Source of the DNA: Flavobacterium sp. UBA7680
GTDB taxonomy: Bacteria > Bacteroidota > Bacteroidia > Flavobacteriales > Flavobacteriaceae
Assembly (NCBI RefSeq): GCF_002482975.1
Contig: NZ_DLHA01000019.1
Span: 422,394 to 486,393 of the forward strand
Reading direction: 5' to 3'
Length of the DNA stretch: 64,000 bases
In this document: positions 32,529 to 40,443 of the stretch, piece by piece
How positions within the stretch are numbered: position 1 is the stretch's first letter
Layout: each line of letters opens with the position of its first letter
The notes under the pieces: model-generated
What the model was told of the DNA's origin: nothing
The model's input: only the letters and a program-made list of their open reading frames with translations
The model's database searches: none
Position numbers and translations under genes: made by a program

Positions 32529-33029
32529 ATGATTTTATTTAGACACCTTTTTCTAATCGCTTTATTCTCTTTCAGTTTCAATTCATTTTCTCAAACAGTT
32601 TATCCAAAAATTACAGGATATTTTGGAATCATGCATCCTATTGCAACTTTTAGCAGCGAACAAACTACTGTAAATTTTAGAGATTATTATGCTGTTGGTT
32701 TTCCTACCGGAATCAATATTTGGAAGAGTCAAAAGATAGGTTTTTCTTTTGAAGTTGTTCCCAACATTAGAGTGCAGGGAGACAGTGATAAAGTAACCAA
32801 TTTATTATTTCATCCCGGTGTTTTAGTGGCGCTTGGAAACGGTTATACTTTTGCCGGAAGGGCAGCTTTTGAAAGCAGCGGCAGATACGGTATAACTCCT
32901 GTACTTAATAAAACGGTTATAAAAAGTGATAATTGCAGTTATTTTGTGGCTGTACCGCTGCCTGTTCGTTTTGGTAATGATCATCCAGCCTCTTTTACGG
33001 TTGGCTTTCAATTTGGAATTGCTTTTTAA
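32529..33029 (+). CDS. Small outer-membrane beta-barrel-like protein
   Basis: 166 residues with a signal peptide (MILFRHLFLIALFSFSFNSF, cleavage after FSQ). The remainder is made of amphipathic beta strands (ITGYFGIMHPIATF, KIGFSFEVVPNIRVQG, GVLVALGNGYTFAGRAAFES) and ends with an aromatic C-terminus (FTVGFQFGIAF), the pattern of outer-membrane barrel proteins sorted by BAM. The family is not recognisable. It lies 58 bp after the ChrB-AraC gene on the same strand, so it may be in the same transcript or be the target of that regulator. Confidence 0.8.
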   Translation: MILFRHLFLIALFSFSFNSFSQTVYPKITGYFGIMHPIATFSSEQTTVNFRDYYAVGFPTGINIWKSQKIGFSFEVVPNIRVQGDSDKVTNLLFHPGVLVALGNGYTFAGRAAFESSGRYGITPVLNKTVIKSDNCSYFVAVPLPVRFGNDHPASFTVGFQFGIAF

Positions 33030-33183
33030 ATATCACGAATTCAACTTTTAAGATAGCGAAATACAATAAATTAACTTCCAGAATACATTTTAAATCCTTA
33101 AATTTCATCGACTTAAAATAAGGCACATAGATTGTTTAAAGTTTTAAGTCTAATGTACTTTTAACTATTTAAAAAAATCAATT

Positions 33184-34590
33184 ATGGAAACAAAATTTGA
33201 TATCGTTGTTATTGGTTCTGGTCCCGGCGGTTATGCATCAGCAATTCGTTGTTCACAGCTTGGATATAAAACTGCCCTTGTAGAAAAATATAAAGCTTTG
33301 GGTGGTACGTGTACAAATGTGGGCTGCATCCCTACAAAAGCATTACTAGACAGTACAGAACATTATCATACAGCAGAAACCAAATTTGCAACACACGGAA
33401 TCCTAACCGGAAAATTGAGTTTAGATTTCAAACAATTAATCAAAAGAAAAGGCGAAGTTGTAGAACAGAATATTGCCGGACTTAATTTTTTAATGAAGAA
33501 AAACAAAATCGAGGTTTTTGAAGGAATTGGTTCTTTTGTGAATAATTCTGAAATCAATGTAAAACACAACGATGGCAATTCAACTAAAATTACTTCGACT
33601 TATTTCATTATTGCAACAGGTTCAAAACCAGCTACAATTCCCGGAGTTGAAATCGATAAAGAACGAATTATAACTTCAACAGAAGCACTTTCATTACCAG
33701 AAAAACCAAAAAGCATTGTCATTATTGGCGGAGGCGTAATTGGTGTAGAAATGGCTTCTATTTATGCCAGAATTGGCGTTGAGATTACGATAATAGAATA
33801 TTTCGACAGCCTGATCCCTACAATGGATAAAGATCTTGGAAAAGAACTTAAAAAGATTTTTACCAAACAGAATATCAAGATTTTATTAAGTCATAAAGTA
33901 CAATCGGCTAAAAATAACGGCAAGAATGCAACGGTTAGTTTTTTGGATGCTTCCAATAATCCACAGGAAATTACTGCCGATTATTGTTTAGTTGCCGTTG
34001 GAAGAAAACCGTATACAGAAGGTTTAGGTTTGGAAAACACCAATATCGAAGTCGACTCAAAAGGCCGAATCGTTACAAACGAAAAACTGCAAACCAAATC
34101 CGAAAATATTTATGCGATTGGCGATGTTGTTGCCGGAGCAATGCTCGCACATAAAGCCGAAGAAGAAGGAATTTTTGTTGCCGAAACTATAAACGGTCAA
34201 AAGCCGCATATCAATTACAAATTAATTCCGGGTGTTGTTTATACTTGGCCAGAAGTGGCTTCCGTTGGTTATACCGAAGAAGAACTGAAGGAAAAAGGTA
34301 TCGAATATCGTGTTGGAAAATTTCCATTCTCAGCCAGCGCACGAGCGAGAGCTGCAATGGAAAAAGATGGTTTTTCTAAAATTCTGTCTGATCCAAAATA
34401 CGGTGAACTTTTAGGAATGCACGTCATTGGCCCACGAGCCGCAGATTTAATTGCTCAAGGTGTCATTGGAATGGAATATGAAGTTACAGACGAAGATATG
34501 TTCAGAATTTCATACGCTCACCCAACCTATTCTGAAACTTTAAAAGAAGCGTATATGATTGCTTCCGGGCAGGGAGCTATTAATATTTAA
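33184..34590 (+). CDS. lpdA: Dihydrolipoyl dehydrogenase (E3)
   Basis: 468 residues, full length. FAD-binding motif VIGSGPGGYASAIR, redox-active disulfide GGTCTNVGCIPTKALLDS (CxxxxC), NAD-binding motif IIGGGVIGVEMASIYAR, FAD segment YAIGDVVAGAMLAHKA, and the dimer-interface active-site His-Glu pair AHPTYSETLKEA. It reoxidises lipoamide in 2-oxo-acid dehydrogenase complexes (pyruvate, 2-oxoglutarate, branched chain) and in glycine cleavage. No E1/E2 gene is adjacent, so it is a stand-alone copy that could serve several complexes. It ends in a perfect hairpin with arms of 15 bp. Confidence 0.96.
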   Translation: METKFDIVVIGSGPGGYASAIRCSQLGYKTALVEKYKALGGTCTNVGCIPTKALLDSTEHYHTAETKFATHGILTGKLSLDFKQLIKRKGEVVEQNIAGLNFLMKKNKIEVFEGIGSFVNNSEINVKHNDGNSTKITSTYFIIATGSKPATIPGVEIDKERIITSTEALSLPEKPKSIVIIGGGVIGVEMASIYARIGVEITIIEYFDSLIPTMDKDLGKELKKIFTKQNIKILLSHKVQSAKNNGKNATVSFLDASNNPQEITADYCLVAVGRKPYTEGLGLENTNIEVDSKGRIVTNEKLQTKSENIYAIGDVVAGAMLAHKAEEEGIFVAETINGQKPHINYKLIPGVVYTWPEVASVGYTEEELKEKGIEYRVGKFPFSASARARAAMEKDGFSKILSDPKYGELLGMHVIGPRAADLIAQGVIGMEYEVTDEDMFRISYAHPTYSETLKEAYMIASGQGAINI

Positions 34591-34591
34591 G

Positions 34592-34632
34592 TTTTTGTTT
34601 CAGGTTTTTCTTGTTTCAGGTTTCAAGTTTTT
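34592..34632. repeat. GTTTCAGG direct repeats
   Basis: Two copies of TTGTTTCAGGTTT with a TTTCAAGTTTTT end, the same unit as at 24636-24688. Confidence 0.7.
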
Positions 34633-34640
34633 ACAGCCTT

Positions 34641-34690
34641 AATCTTTGTCAAAGTTTGGAACTTTGACAAAGATCTGTATTCTATTTTTT
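34641..34690 (+). terminator. Hairpin after lpdA
   Basis: Perfect 15-bp arms ATCTTTGTCAAAGTT and complement around a 3-nt loop (34641-34673), with a T-run 10 nt later. A related CTTTGTCAAAGTTT sequence is at about 45957-45990, so it is both a repeat and a possible terminator. Confidence 0.65.
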
Positions 34691-34694
34691 TATC

Positions 34695-35165
34695 TCATTT
34701 AATTTCAAAAATCCTGATAAACTTTTGTTCTAGTTTTTTCCTCTTTCTTTCTTCTTTCCATCTTGAATAGAAAATGATAATAAGAAGAAACAAACTCACA
34801 ATTGTAGTAGCTCGCCTAAGACCTCTTCCAAAGAAAAGAAAAAATACATTAATGAATATTAGAAAAACTACTGGAGAGAATTTCGTCCAAAGTAACTGAA
34901 ATTTGCTGTTTTCTTCAACGACGTAATTCACATTAACCCTATTATTAATATTCTTGTAATTTCCTCTGACAATAAAAATTGTGGGAGATGTCGCTGAATT
35001 TATTGTTAACCGAAAACTTTTGTCATCAAAAAGTCCATAAAAAGGTTTTGCTCCTCCAAATAAAGGAAATAGTCTAAAGTGACTTAAGTTCACTTTTAAA
35101 GAACCTATTTCGATATTATTTTGCAATCTTGTACGGAAATCTGATAAGGAAAGATTTGATTCCAT
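34695..35165 (-). CDS. Membrane protein of unknown function, 156 aa
   Basis: The first 85 residues are soluble and beta-rich (LKVNLSHFRLFPLFGGAKPF). Two adjacent transmembrane helices follow (about 92-112 FSPVVFLIFINVFFLFFG and 117-133 ATTIVSLFLLIIIFY), then a very basic tail (RWKEERKRKKLEQKF). No family recognised. It is the last gene of a minus-strand group with the LprI-like gene 18 bp upstream, so the two are probably cotranscribed. Confidence 0.78.
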   Translation of the reverse strand: MESNLSLSDFRTRLQNNIEIGSLKVNLSHFRLFPLFGGAKPFYGLFDDKSFRLTINSATSPTIFIVRGNYKNINNRVNVNYVVEENSKFQLLWTKFSPVVFLIFINVFFLFFGRGLRRATTIVSLFLLIIIFYSRWKEERKRKKLEQKFIRIFEIK

Positions 35166-35183
35166 TTAAACTAAAAATTGAAA

Positions 35184-35585
35184 TTAAATTCTTTTGATAA
35201 GTTCCTTTACTCTTCCGAAGACAAATTTTGCTTTTTCATCAAACACAATCATTGTAAAATCGCTGCTTCCTTCTCTAAAATTGCCTTCTTTTTTAGTATC
35301 TGAATATATTTTTTCAAAGAATTCATTGCGCTTTTTTAACCACTCTTGCTGTTCTTTTTTTAGTTTAGATTGTTCTCTAGAACTTATATTGGTTTTCAAT
35401 TTTTTATAAACAACATTTAGCAGACTGTCCGATTTATTGTAATAGTCAATCGCGCAACCTTGCATGTCATCGCCTTTATCTAAACAACTTTGATAAGATG
35501 ATTTTATTTTATAAACCGTTTCAAGTGTTTGTGAATTACAATGTAATGAAACCAGGATGAACAATACTAAAATTGATTTTTGCAT
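35184..35585 (-). CDS. LprI-like (DUF1311) lipoprotein
   Basis: 133 residues. A short signal with lipobox-like SLHCNS (Cys16) is followed by a helical domain with YQSCLDKGDDMQGCAIDYYN, LLNVVYKKLKTNISSREQSK and LKKEQQEWLKKRNEF, the pattern of lysozyme-inhibitor LprI/DUF1311 proteins (paired Cys and Q-x-x-W-L-x-x-R). LprI of mycobacteria inhibits lysozyme; many DUF1311 members have unknown roles. It is followed 18 bp later by the two-helix membrane protein. Confidence 0.85.
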   Translation of the reverse strand: MQKSILVLFILVSLHCNSQTLETVYKIKSSYQSCLDKGDDMQGCAIDYYNKSDSLLNVVYKKLKTNISSREQSKLKKEQQEWLKKRNEFFEKIYSDTKKEGNFREGSSDFTMIVFDEKAKFVFGRVKELIKRI

Positions 35586-35690
35586 TATAATCTAATTTAA
35601 ATTTTACTACTTCCTATATATGTTTAATCGCGGAGTAAAGCATGGAGCTTGAGATCTGAAACAAAGAAGGTTATTTTTATAACTTCTTTA

Positions 35691-35888
35691 TTAATTGAAA
35701 AAATGCTGAATTAAATCAATTATTTTATTTGTAAAAAAACAACAAACTACTAACAATAATAATTTTACCATTCCTTTTAAATCTCTTATAAACTCAACGG
35801 GATTATTTTTATAATCTTTATAGTAAGCAAATATAAATGGGGTTAAAAAAACGATAAGAATTAATGCAAGTACAATGTAATCTTTCAT
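35691..35888 (-). CDS. Small membrane protein, 65 aa
   Basis: It has two hydrophobic helices (residues 4-21 IVLALILIVFLTPFIFAYY and 40-60 VKLLLLVVCCFFTNKIIDL) joined by a charged loop (KDYKNNPVEFIRDLKG). No known family. It starts 17 bp after the TlpA-like gene, so it is probably translated from the same mRNA. Its size and lack of motif make the call less certain than its neighbours. Confidence 0.65.
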   Translation of the reverse strand: MKDYIVLALILIVFLTPFIFAYYKDYKNNPVEFIRDLKGMVKLLLLVVCCFFTNKIIDLIQHFFN

Positions 35889-35905
35889 CTTTTACAAATT
35901 ATTTA

Positions 35906-36400
35906 TTACTGAGCTGTCAACAAACTATTAACCATATCTTCTAAAGCTTTTCCGTGAATATTTTTTGCTATGATAATTCCATTTTTATCAATTAAAAAAT
36001 TCAATGGAACAGACTGCAGCATATAATCTCCAATAACAGGAGATTTCCAGTATTTTAAATCACTTACTTGTATCCAAGGCAGTTTTCCTTTTGCAATTGC
36101 TCCTAACCATAATGGCTTTTTAGTATCCATTGAAACGCTGTAAATTGAAAATTTATCAGGATAAGTATTGTATAATTTTAATAAAGTCGGTTGTTCTTTA
36201 ATGCATGGTCCACACCAAGATGCCCAAAAGTCAACCAATGTCAGCGAACCTCTTAAAGACGAAAGTACTACATTGTTTCCTTTTCTATCTGGAAGATCAA
36301 TTTCTGGCGCTATATCGCCAATATCAGTACCTACAACCTGTGCTTTTGAACTGGTTATTACACAACATAAGAATCCTAAAATAAGTAGAGTTTTTTTCAT
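35906..36400 (-). CDS. TlpA/ResA-like thioredoxin-fold protein
   Basis: 164 residues with a signal peptide (MKKTLLILGFLCCVITSSKAQ). The thioredoxin domain has the CxxC motif in WASWCGPCIKEQP, the TlpA-type opening IAPEIDLPDRKGNNVVLSSL, RGSLTLVDF and the cis-Pro region SVPLNFLIDKNG. It is a periplasmic or membrane-associated thiol oxidoreductase, typically reducing, used in cytochrome c maturation or disulfide turnover. It is the first gene of a minus-strand group of small envelope proteins. The gap upstream is repeat-filled. Confidence 0.92.
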   Translation of the reverse strand: MKKTLLILGFLCCVITSSKAQVVGTDIGDIAPEIDLPDRKGNNVVLSSLRGSLTLVDFWASWCGPCIKEQPTLLKLYNTYPDKFSIYSVSMDTKKPLWLGAIAKGKLPWIQVSDLKYWKSPVIGDYMLQSVPLNFLIDKNGIIIAKNIHGKALEDMVNSLLTAQ

Positions 36401-36429
36401 AATTGATTAAGTTTATTTGTTTTGGGGAA

Positions 36430-36655
36430 CGTTTTTTAATCTCGCAAAGGTGCAGAGGTGCAAAGTTTTTTAAAGTCTTTTCTATGAATTGCCTCCAGCT
36501 TTAGCTAGAGGTTTATAAAAATTAGCTTGAAAGGCTTTAGCCAAAAATATAAAGTTTGGCTAAAGCCCTTTTCTTACCTTTCTTACTATCTCCAGCTAAA
36601 GCTGGAGGCAATTGAAAAAAAACTTTGCGACTCTGCGTCTTTGCGAGATTAATAC
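36430..36655. repeat. Composite three-hairpin repeat element (copy 2)
   Basis: An outer inverted repeat (36434-36466 CTCGCAAAGGTGCAGAGG... and 36619-36652 ...CTCTGCGTCTTTGCGAG) encloses three hairpins: GCCTCCAGCTTTAGCTAGAGG (about 36491-36511), GGCTTTAGCC/GGCTAAAGCC (36532-36567), and CTCCAGCTAAAGCTGGAG (36590-36607). It is the same module order as at 6524-6690. Apart from this the 374-bp gap holds only the ArsR promoter. Confidence 0.88.
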
Positions 36656-36743
36656 GTTAGCAAATATAATTTTTCTTTCCTAAATTCTTCATCATTTCGT
36701 CTCCTCCATCATAAAATTTTCCTAAAAAATTTTCTTTAAATAG

Positions 36744-36767
36744 ATATATCGGGAAAAGTCGATATAT
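36744..36767 (+). promoter_or_regulatory. ArsR operator, perfect inverted repeat
   Basis: ATATATCG-8 nt-CGATATAT. It overlaps the -7 box of the ArsR gene, so a bound dimer would block transcription of arsR and the oxidoreductase gene. Confidence 0.65.
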
Positions 36768-36770
36768 TTG
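36763..36770 (+). promoter_or_regulatory. -7 box of the ArsR-OYE operon
   Basis: Exact TATATTTG, 4 bp before the ATG at 36775; predicts a leaderless or near-leaderless transcript. Confidence 0.65.
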
Positions 36771-36774
36771 CATC

Positions 36775-37077
36775 ATGGAAAATATAGAACTTTTTAAGGC
36801 ACTCTCTAACAAGTCCAGATTACAAATGCTGGAATGGCTTAAGGAACCCGAAATAAACTTTCCCAGTCAGCTGGAACATGGCGGATTTGAACACGGCGTT
36901 TGCGTGGGACAAATTCAGGCCAAAGCCGGTTTGACACAATCTACAGTATCAGAATACCTGTCTATTTTGCAGCGCGCGGGTTTCATCGAAGCCAAACGTG
37001 TTGGACAATGGACTTACTATAAACGCAACGAAGGTGCCTTTGAAGCACTCAGTAAATTAATTCAATCTAATTTGTAA
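36775..37077 (+). CDS. ArsR family winged-helix repressor
   Basis: 100 residues: LFKALSNKSRLQMLEWLKEP, recognition helix in KAGLTQSTVSEYLSILQRAG, wing in FIEAKRVGQWTYYKRNEG. A Cys lies in the insertion HGVCVGQIQ, together with two His (LEHGGFEHGVC), which could sense thiol-reactive compounds or a metal. The classic ELCVCDL arsenite site is absent. It is the first gene of an operon with an Old Yellow Enzyme 7 bp downstream. ArsR plus OYE pairs usually respond to electrophiles such as quinones, enones or N-ethylmaleimide. A palindrome over its promoter supports autorepression. Confidence 0.93.
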   Translation: MENIELFKALSNKSRLQMLEWLKEPEINFPSQLEHGGFEHGVCVGQIQAKAGLTQSTVSEYLSILQRAGFIEAKRVGQWTYYKRNEGAFEALSKLIQSNL

Positions 37078-37084
37078 ATTACTT

Positions 37085-38191
37085 ATGAGTACAAACAACC
37101 TGTTTTCGCCGTTTAACTTAAAATCGTTAAACCTTAAAAACCGAATCGTAATGGCGCCAATGACGCGCTCTTTTTCTCCAAACGGAGTTCCAACTGATGA
37201 TGTGGCTGCTTACTACCAAAAAAGAGCTGAAGGCGAAGTTGGTTTAATATTATCTGAAGGAACTGTTATTAACAGACCTTCATCATCAAATGATGCTAAT
37301 GTGCCACATTTTCACGGTGAAGCTTCTTTAAACGGATGGAAAAAAGTTATTGATGAAGTTCATGCTGCAGGCGGAAAAATGGGCCCGCAGATCTGGCATA
37401 TGGGAATTATGGATAACCACCATTCAGGATGGGTTCCGCCAGTTCCTTTTGAAGGTCCTTCTGGATTAAACCGTCCTGATTTTAGAAATGGTGTCACTAT
37501 GACCGAAAAAGATATCGAAGATACAATTCTTGCTTTTGGTCAAGCTGCGGCTGATGCTAAAAGATTAGGTTTTGATACTGTTGAAATTCACGGTGCGCAC
37601 GGTTATTTAATTGACCAGTTCTTTAGAGCCGAAACGAATTTACGTGAAGACATTTACGGTGGAAAAACTTTACCGGAACGTAATCGTTTTGCAATTGAAG
37701 TGATTAAAGAAGTTAGAAAACAAGTTGGTAACGATTTTGCCGTGATTATGCGTTTTTCTCAATTTAAACCTTCTGATTACAATTATAAACTGGCTAAAAA
37801 TCCGCAGGAATTAGAAGCTTGGCTTACGCCTCTTGTTGATGCCGGAGTTGATATTATACACGCTTCGCAACGTCGTTTCTGGGAACCAGAGTTTGAAGGT
37901 TCTGATTTGAACTTTGCTGGCTGGGCTAAAAAAGTTACAGGAGCTTCAACTATTACAGTTGGTTCTGTTGGCCTTTCGGGAGATTTCTTTGGTGCTTTTG
38001 CTGGTGAAAGTTCTCAGCCAACTTCTTTAGAAGAATTAAACAGACGTTTCGACAGAGGCGATTTTGATTTGGTTGCTGTTGGAAGACCTTTATTATCTGA
38101 TCCAAATTGGACTGCTAAAATTAAAGCCGGAAAAACAGATCAATTAAAAGGTTTTAGCAAAGAAGCTTTAGGAGCATTAGTGTTAGAATAA
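37085..38191 (+). CDS. NADH:flavin oxidoreductase, Old Yellow Enzyme family (NemA-like)
   Basis: 368 residues. FMN-binding TIM barrel with MAPMTRSFSPNGVP, the active-site pair in VEIHGAHGYLIDQF (HxxH), GPQIWHMGIMD, FRAETNLREDIYGG, VIMRFSQFK and the phosphate-binding end LVAVGRPLLSDPNW. It reduces the C=C bond of activated alkenes, or nitro groups, with NAD(P)H. It lies 7 bp after an ArsR repressor gene that probably controls it, which suggests inducible detoxification of reactive electrophiles. The operon ends in a strong terminator at 38284. Confidence 0.95.
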   Translation: MSTNNLFSPFNLKSLNLKNRIVMAPMTRSFSPNGVPTDDVAAYYQKRAEGEVGLILSEGTVINRPSSSNDANVPHFHGEASLNGWKKVIDEVHAAGGKMGPQIWHMGIMDNHHSGWVPPVPFEGPSGLNRPDFRNGVTMTEKDIEDTILAFGQAAADAKRLGFDTVEIHGAHGYLIDQFFRAETNLREDIYGGKTLPERNRFAIEVIKEVRKQVGNDFAVIMRFSQFKPSDYNYKLAKNPQELEAWLTPLVDAGVDIIHASQRRFWEPEFEGSDLNFAGWAKKVTGASTITVGSVGLSGDFFGAFAGESSQPTSLEELNRRFDRGDFDLVAVGRPLLSDPNWTAKIKAGKTDQLKGFSKEALGALVLE

Positions 38192-38204
38192 ATCTTAAAG
38201 ATAG

Positions 38205-38372
38205 CCCACTGGTTTAACGAATTTTACTGATTGACGCTGGTGTTAATTGTTTTAATCTTTAAATCTGTGACAAAAAATAATACAACAGGGATGAGACTAT
38301 TAAGTTTCATCCCTGTTTTTTTCACGAAATGTATATCCGTAGAGACGCACAGCAGTGCGTCTACGCAACGTT
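38205..38372. repeat. TTTAATCTGTGGC half repeat and GTAGAGACGCAC palindrome
   Basis: Two repeat types flank the operon terminator. One is TTTAATCTTTAAATCTGTGAC (38251-38271, preceded by GCCCACTGG units). The other is a palindrome GTAGACGCACTG-like, here GAGACGCACAGCAGTGCGTCT (38342-38362); the latter recurs at 39086-39107 and 39198-39228. Confidence 0.75.
38284..38322 (+). terminator. Terminator of the ArsR-OYE operon
   Basis: Stem AACAGGGATGA/TCATCCCTGTT with a T-tract on the plus strand. Confidence 0.88.
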
Positions 38373-38399
38373 ATGTAATCAAATATAATTACAAAATAG

Positions 38400-38436
38400 A
38401 AAGGGATGAAACTATAAAATTTATTCCTTTTTATTT
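38400..38436 (-). terminator. Possible terminator of the 167-aa gene
   Basis: Imperfect stem AAAGGGATGAAA/TTTATTCCTTT; the arms resemble the other GGGATGAAA hairpins at 38284 and 39118. Confidence 0.5.
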
Positions 38437-38940
38437 TTATAGATCATCATCGTTATCAGAATTAAAATAATCGTTTGGATTAAACGGAATATCATCATCC
38501 GGATCTTTATCATGCGCATTTACACCCGGTGGATTAAATAGTCCCCAGCTGTCTTTTATGTAATTCCAAACATCAAAACTCGCAACCCAATCAATAAATA
38601 GCAAACGAAATTCTTCAATGGTATTTCTTAATAAAGAAATATAATCCAGATCTTTTATCCCTTCTTCATATCGTAAACTCCCAGCCTGAACATATAATTC
38701 TCGAGCAGCTTTTCTAATAATCGCTGCATTTTCCATACGAAGATCATATAAATCTCCTCCTTCTGCTCCTGCAATTTTTACTGGAATAAGCATAGCATTT
38801 TCTAACATAAAACGAACTACTGTTTCCTGTAAATATTCATTATCCGCAGGAACAATATAGACTAATCCTTGTGTTAATTTAAAAATTTGTTCTGCCTTTT
38901 GGTATATTGGCATTTTCTCGGTTTCATCTGGCTCAAACAT
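38437..38940 (-). CDS. Hypothetical protein, 167 aa
   Basis: Helical, soluble protein. The body looks like a four-helix bundle (IYQKAEQIFKLTQGLVYIV, YLQETVVRFMLENAMLIPVK, NAAIIRKAARELYVQAGSL, LRNTIEEFRLLFIDWVASF), followed by an acidic disordered tail (DKDPDDDIPFNPNDYFNSDN). The layout recalls small four-helix-bundle proteins, but I cannot assign a family. It has an exact TATATTTG -7 box 47 bp upstream and lies alone between the OYE operon and the acyltransferase. Confidence 0.78.
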   Translation of the reverse strand: MFEPDETEKMPIYQKAEQIFKLTQGLVYIVPADNEYLQETVVRFMLENAMLIPVKIAGAEGGDLYDLRMENAAIIRKAARELYVQAGSLRYEEGIKDLDYISLLRNTIEEFRLLFIDWVASFDVWNYIKDSWGLFNPPGVNAHDKDPDDDIPFNPNDYFNSDNDDDL

Positions 38941-38986
38941 TTCTCAGGTAATTTTTATATACTTTAAACAGATACTTTTATATTTA

Positions 38987-38994
38987 CAAATATA
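38987..38994 (-). promoter_or_regulatory. -7 box of the 167-aa gene
   Basis: Exact TATATTTG on the minus strand, with a TTG 16 bp upstream; 46 bp before the ATG. Confidence 0.55.
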
Positions 38995-39055
38995 TTACAA
39001 TAAAATCTTACAATATAATTTTATAACATCTGTATATAATACAAGATAAAATCAT

Positions 39056-39232
39056 TTTAATCCTTTTAATCTGTGGCAAAAAAAAAGACGCATTGCTATG
39101 CGTCTCTACATAAAAATAAAGGGATGAAAACATGAAATTTCATCCCTTTTTTGAATATCTATAACTAACAAAATTAGAAATTCAAGATTTTATATACGTT
39201 GCGTAGATGCACTGCAGTGCATCTCTACCTTG
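39056..39232. repeat. Repeat-filled gap before the acyltransferase
   Basis: Contains TTTTAATCCTTTTAATCTGTGGC (split: TTTTAATCC, TTTTAATCTGTGGC; 39056-39078), palindrome AGACGCATTGCTATGCGTCT (39086-39105), the terminator below, and palindrome GATGCACTGCAGTGCATC (39204-39221). Confidence 0.8.
39118..39149 (-). terminator. Terminator of the acyltransferase gene
   Basis: Perfect stem AAAGGGATGAAA/TTTCATCCCTTT between genes, with T-rich flanks on both strands. Confidence 0.75.
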
Positions 39233-39238
39233 TACATT

Positions 39239-40363
39239 TTACGCTATTTTACGTTTTTGAAACTTATTCTGAAGCCAGTTACGAACTGGTTCATCGTATA
39301 ATTTTAAGCATACAAAAGCTAAAACAATACTTGCTACCAAAAGTGCAATTCCAGGGATGAATCCGTCTTCAAGGGAAACTTTATTATCGACAACCCAAGC
39401 CGTATACCAATAAATTAACGGGTAATGTGTAATATAAATTGGATATGAAATATCGCCTAAAAGCTTGCATATTTTTGCCGAGAAAGCACTTTTAATTTGT
39501 CCGCCTGCCCCTATTGCAACAATGATCGGGAAGATTAAAATGATAACGAAAGATTCGTATAAACCATTCATCCATAACGTATTTTCGTCTCCAAATCTTG
39601 GCAATGCCAAAACAATTGTGATCAAAATACTGCAAACCCAAAATGCGCCTTTTATGTGGATTAATTTTCCTAAACGGGAAAGTAAAATTCCGGCAAAAAA
39701 CGGATACAATAATCTGGTGAAACCAACATTCATTTGCTCCAGATTTAATGACCAGCCGCCAATCACGTCTCCTTTTGGACCAAAAACAGTATAGTTAATT
39801 AACAGTCCGGCAAATATCAGTACGAAAACTGACAGTACTTTATTCGAAAATCTGCGAAAAATTAGGGCGTACAAGATGTTTGCGATGTATTCGAAAAAAA
39901 GTGACCATGCCGGACCATCTAAAGGATGCATTTCACCCCAGCCTCTAATTTCCATTGAAGGCGGAATTGGCAAAAGAGTGAAACCAATAAACATTGTTAA
40001 AATTAATTTCCACACCGGCATTCCTGCAATTTGTGGAAACAATATATCTGAGGCCTGAAAATAATAGAATATAGCCCCAATGATCATTCCCATAATCACC
40101 ATAGGCTGTAAGCGAATTAATCGGCGTTTGTAGAATTCCCATTGCGTCATTTTCCCCCAGCGATCGTCATACGCATAAGCGACAACAAATCCTGATAAAA
40201 GAAAAAAGAAATCAACGGCCAAATAACCGTGATTGATAATTTGTATAAAACGATTTCCGCCGCTAAAGGTTTCAAAAATGTGAAAAATAACAACTAAAAT
40301 AGCCGCAACTCCACGCAAACCATCCAGAATCTCATAATGTTTTTTTGGTGTAATATCATTCAT
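39239..40363 (-). CDS. Acyltransferase family 3 membrane protein
   Basis: 374 residues with about ten transmembrane helices. The N-terminus LDGLRGVAAILVVIFHIFET carries the catalytic His typical of acyltransferase 3 proteins, and the second conserved block is FFFLLSGFVVAYAYDDRWG followed by RRLIRLQP. Family members O-acetylate or acylate sugars and surface polysaccharides using cytoplasmic acyl-CoA. It is downstream of DUF1349 and GH3 genes on the same strand, which suggests a connection to carbohydrate handling. Confidence 0.93.
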   Translation of the reverse strand: MNDITPKKHYEILDGLRGVAAILVVIFHIFETFSGGNRFIQIINHGYLAVDFFFLLSGFVVAYAYDDRWGKMTQWEFYKRRLIRLQPMVIMGMIIGAIFYYFQASDILFPQIAGMPVWKLILTMFIGFTLLPIPPSMEIRGWGEMHPLDGPAWSLFFEYIANILYALIFRRFSNKVLSVFVLIFAGLLINYTVFGPKGDVIGGWSLNLEQMNVGFTRLLYPFFAGILLSRLGKLIHIKGAFWVCSILITIVLALPRFGDENTLWMNGLYESFVIILIFPIIVAIGAGGQIKSAFSAKICKLLGDISYPIYITHYPLIYWYTAWVVDNKVSLEDGFIPGIALLVASIVLAFVCLKLYDEPVRNWLQNKFQKRKIA

Positions 40364-40369
40364 AATAAT

Positions 40370-40443
40370 GGTTAATTATTAATTGTTAATGGTTAATGGT
40401 TAGCAGTGAATTCATAATTTATAATTCACAATTAACAATTATT
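40370..40443. repeat. TTAATGG direct repeats and hairpin
   Basis: TGGTTAATTATTAATTGTTAA and GGTTAATGGTTA units, then a stem GTGAATT/AATTCAC (40406-40429) and AACAATTATTA. It fills the whole 78-bp gap between the acyltransferase and DUF1349 genes. Confidence 0.7.

Noticed and set aside
38231..38470. 79-aa open frame downstream of the OYE gene.
   Set aside because: It passes through the operon terminator and a palindromic repeat and overlaps the 3' end of the opposite gene.
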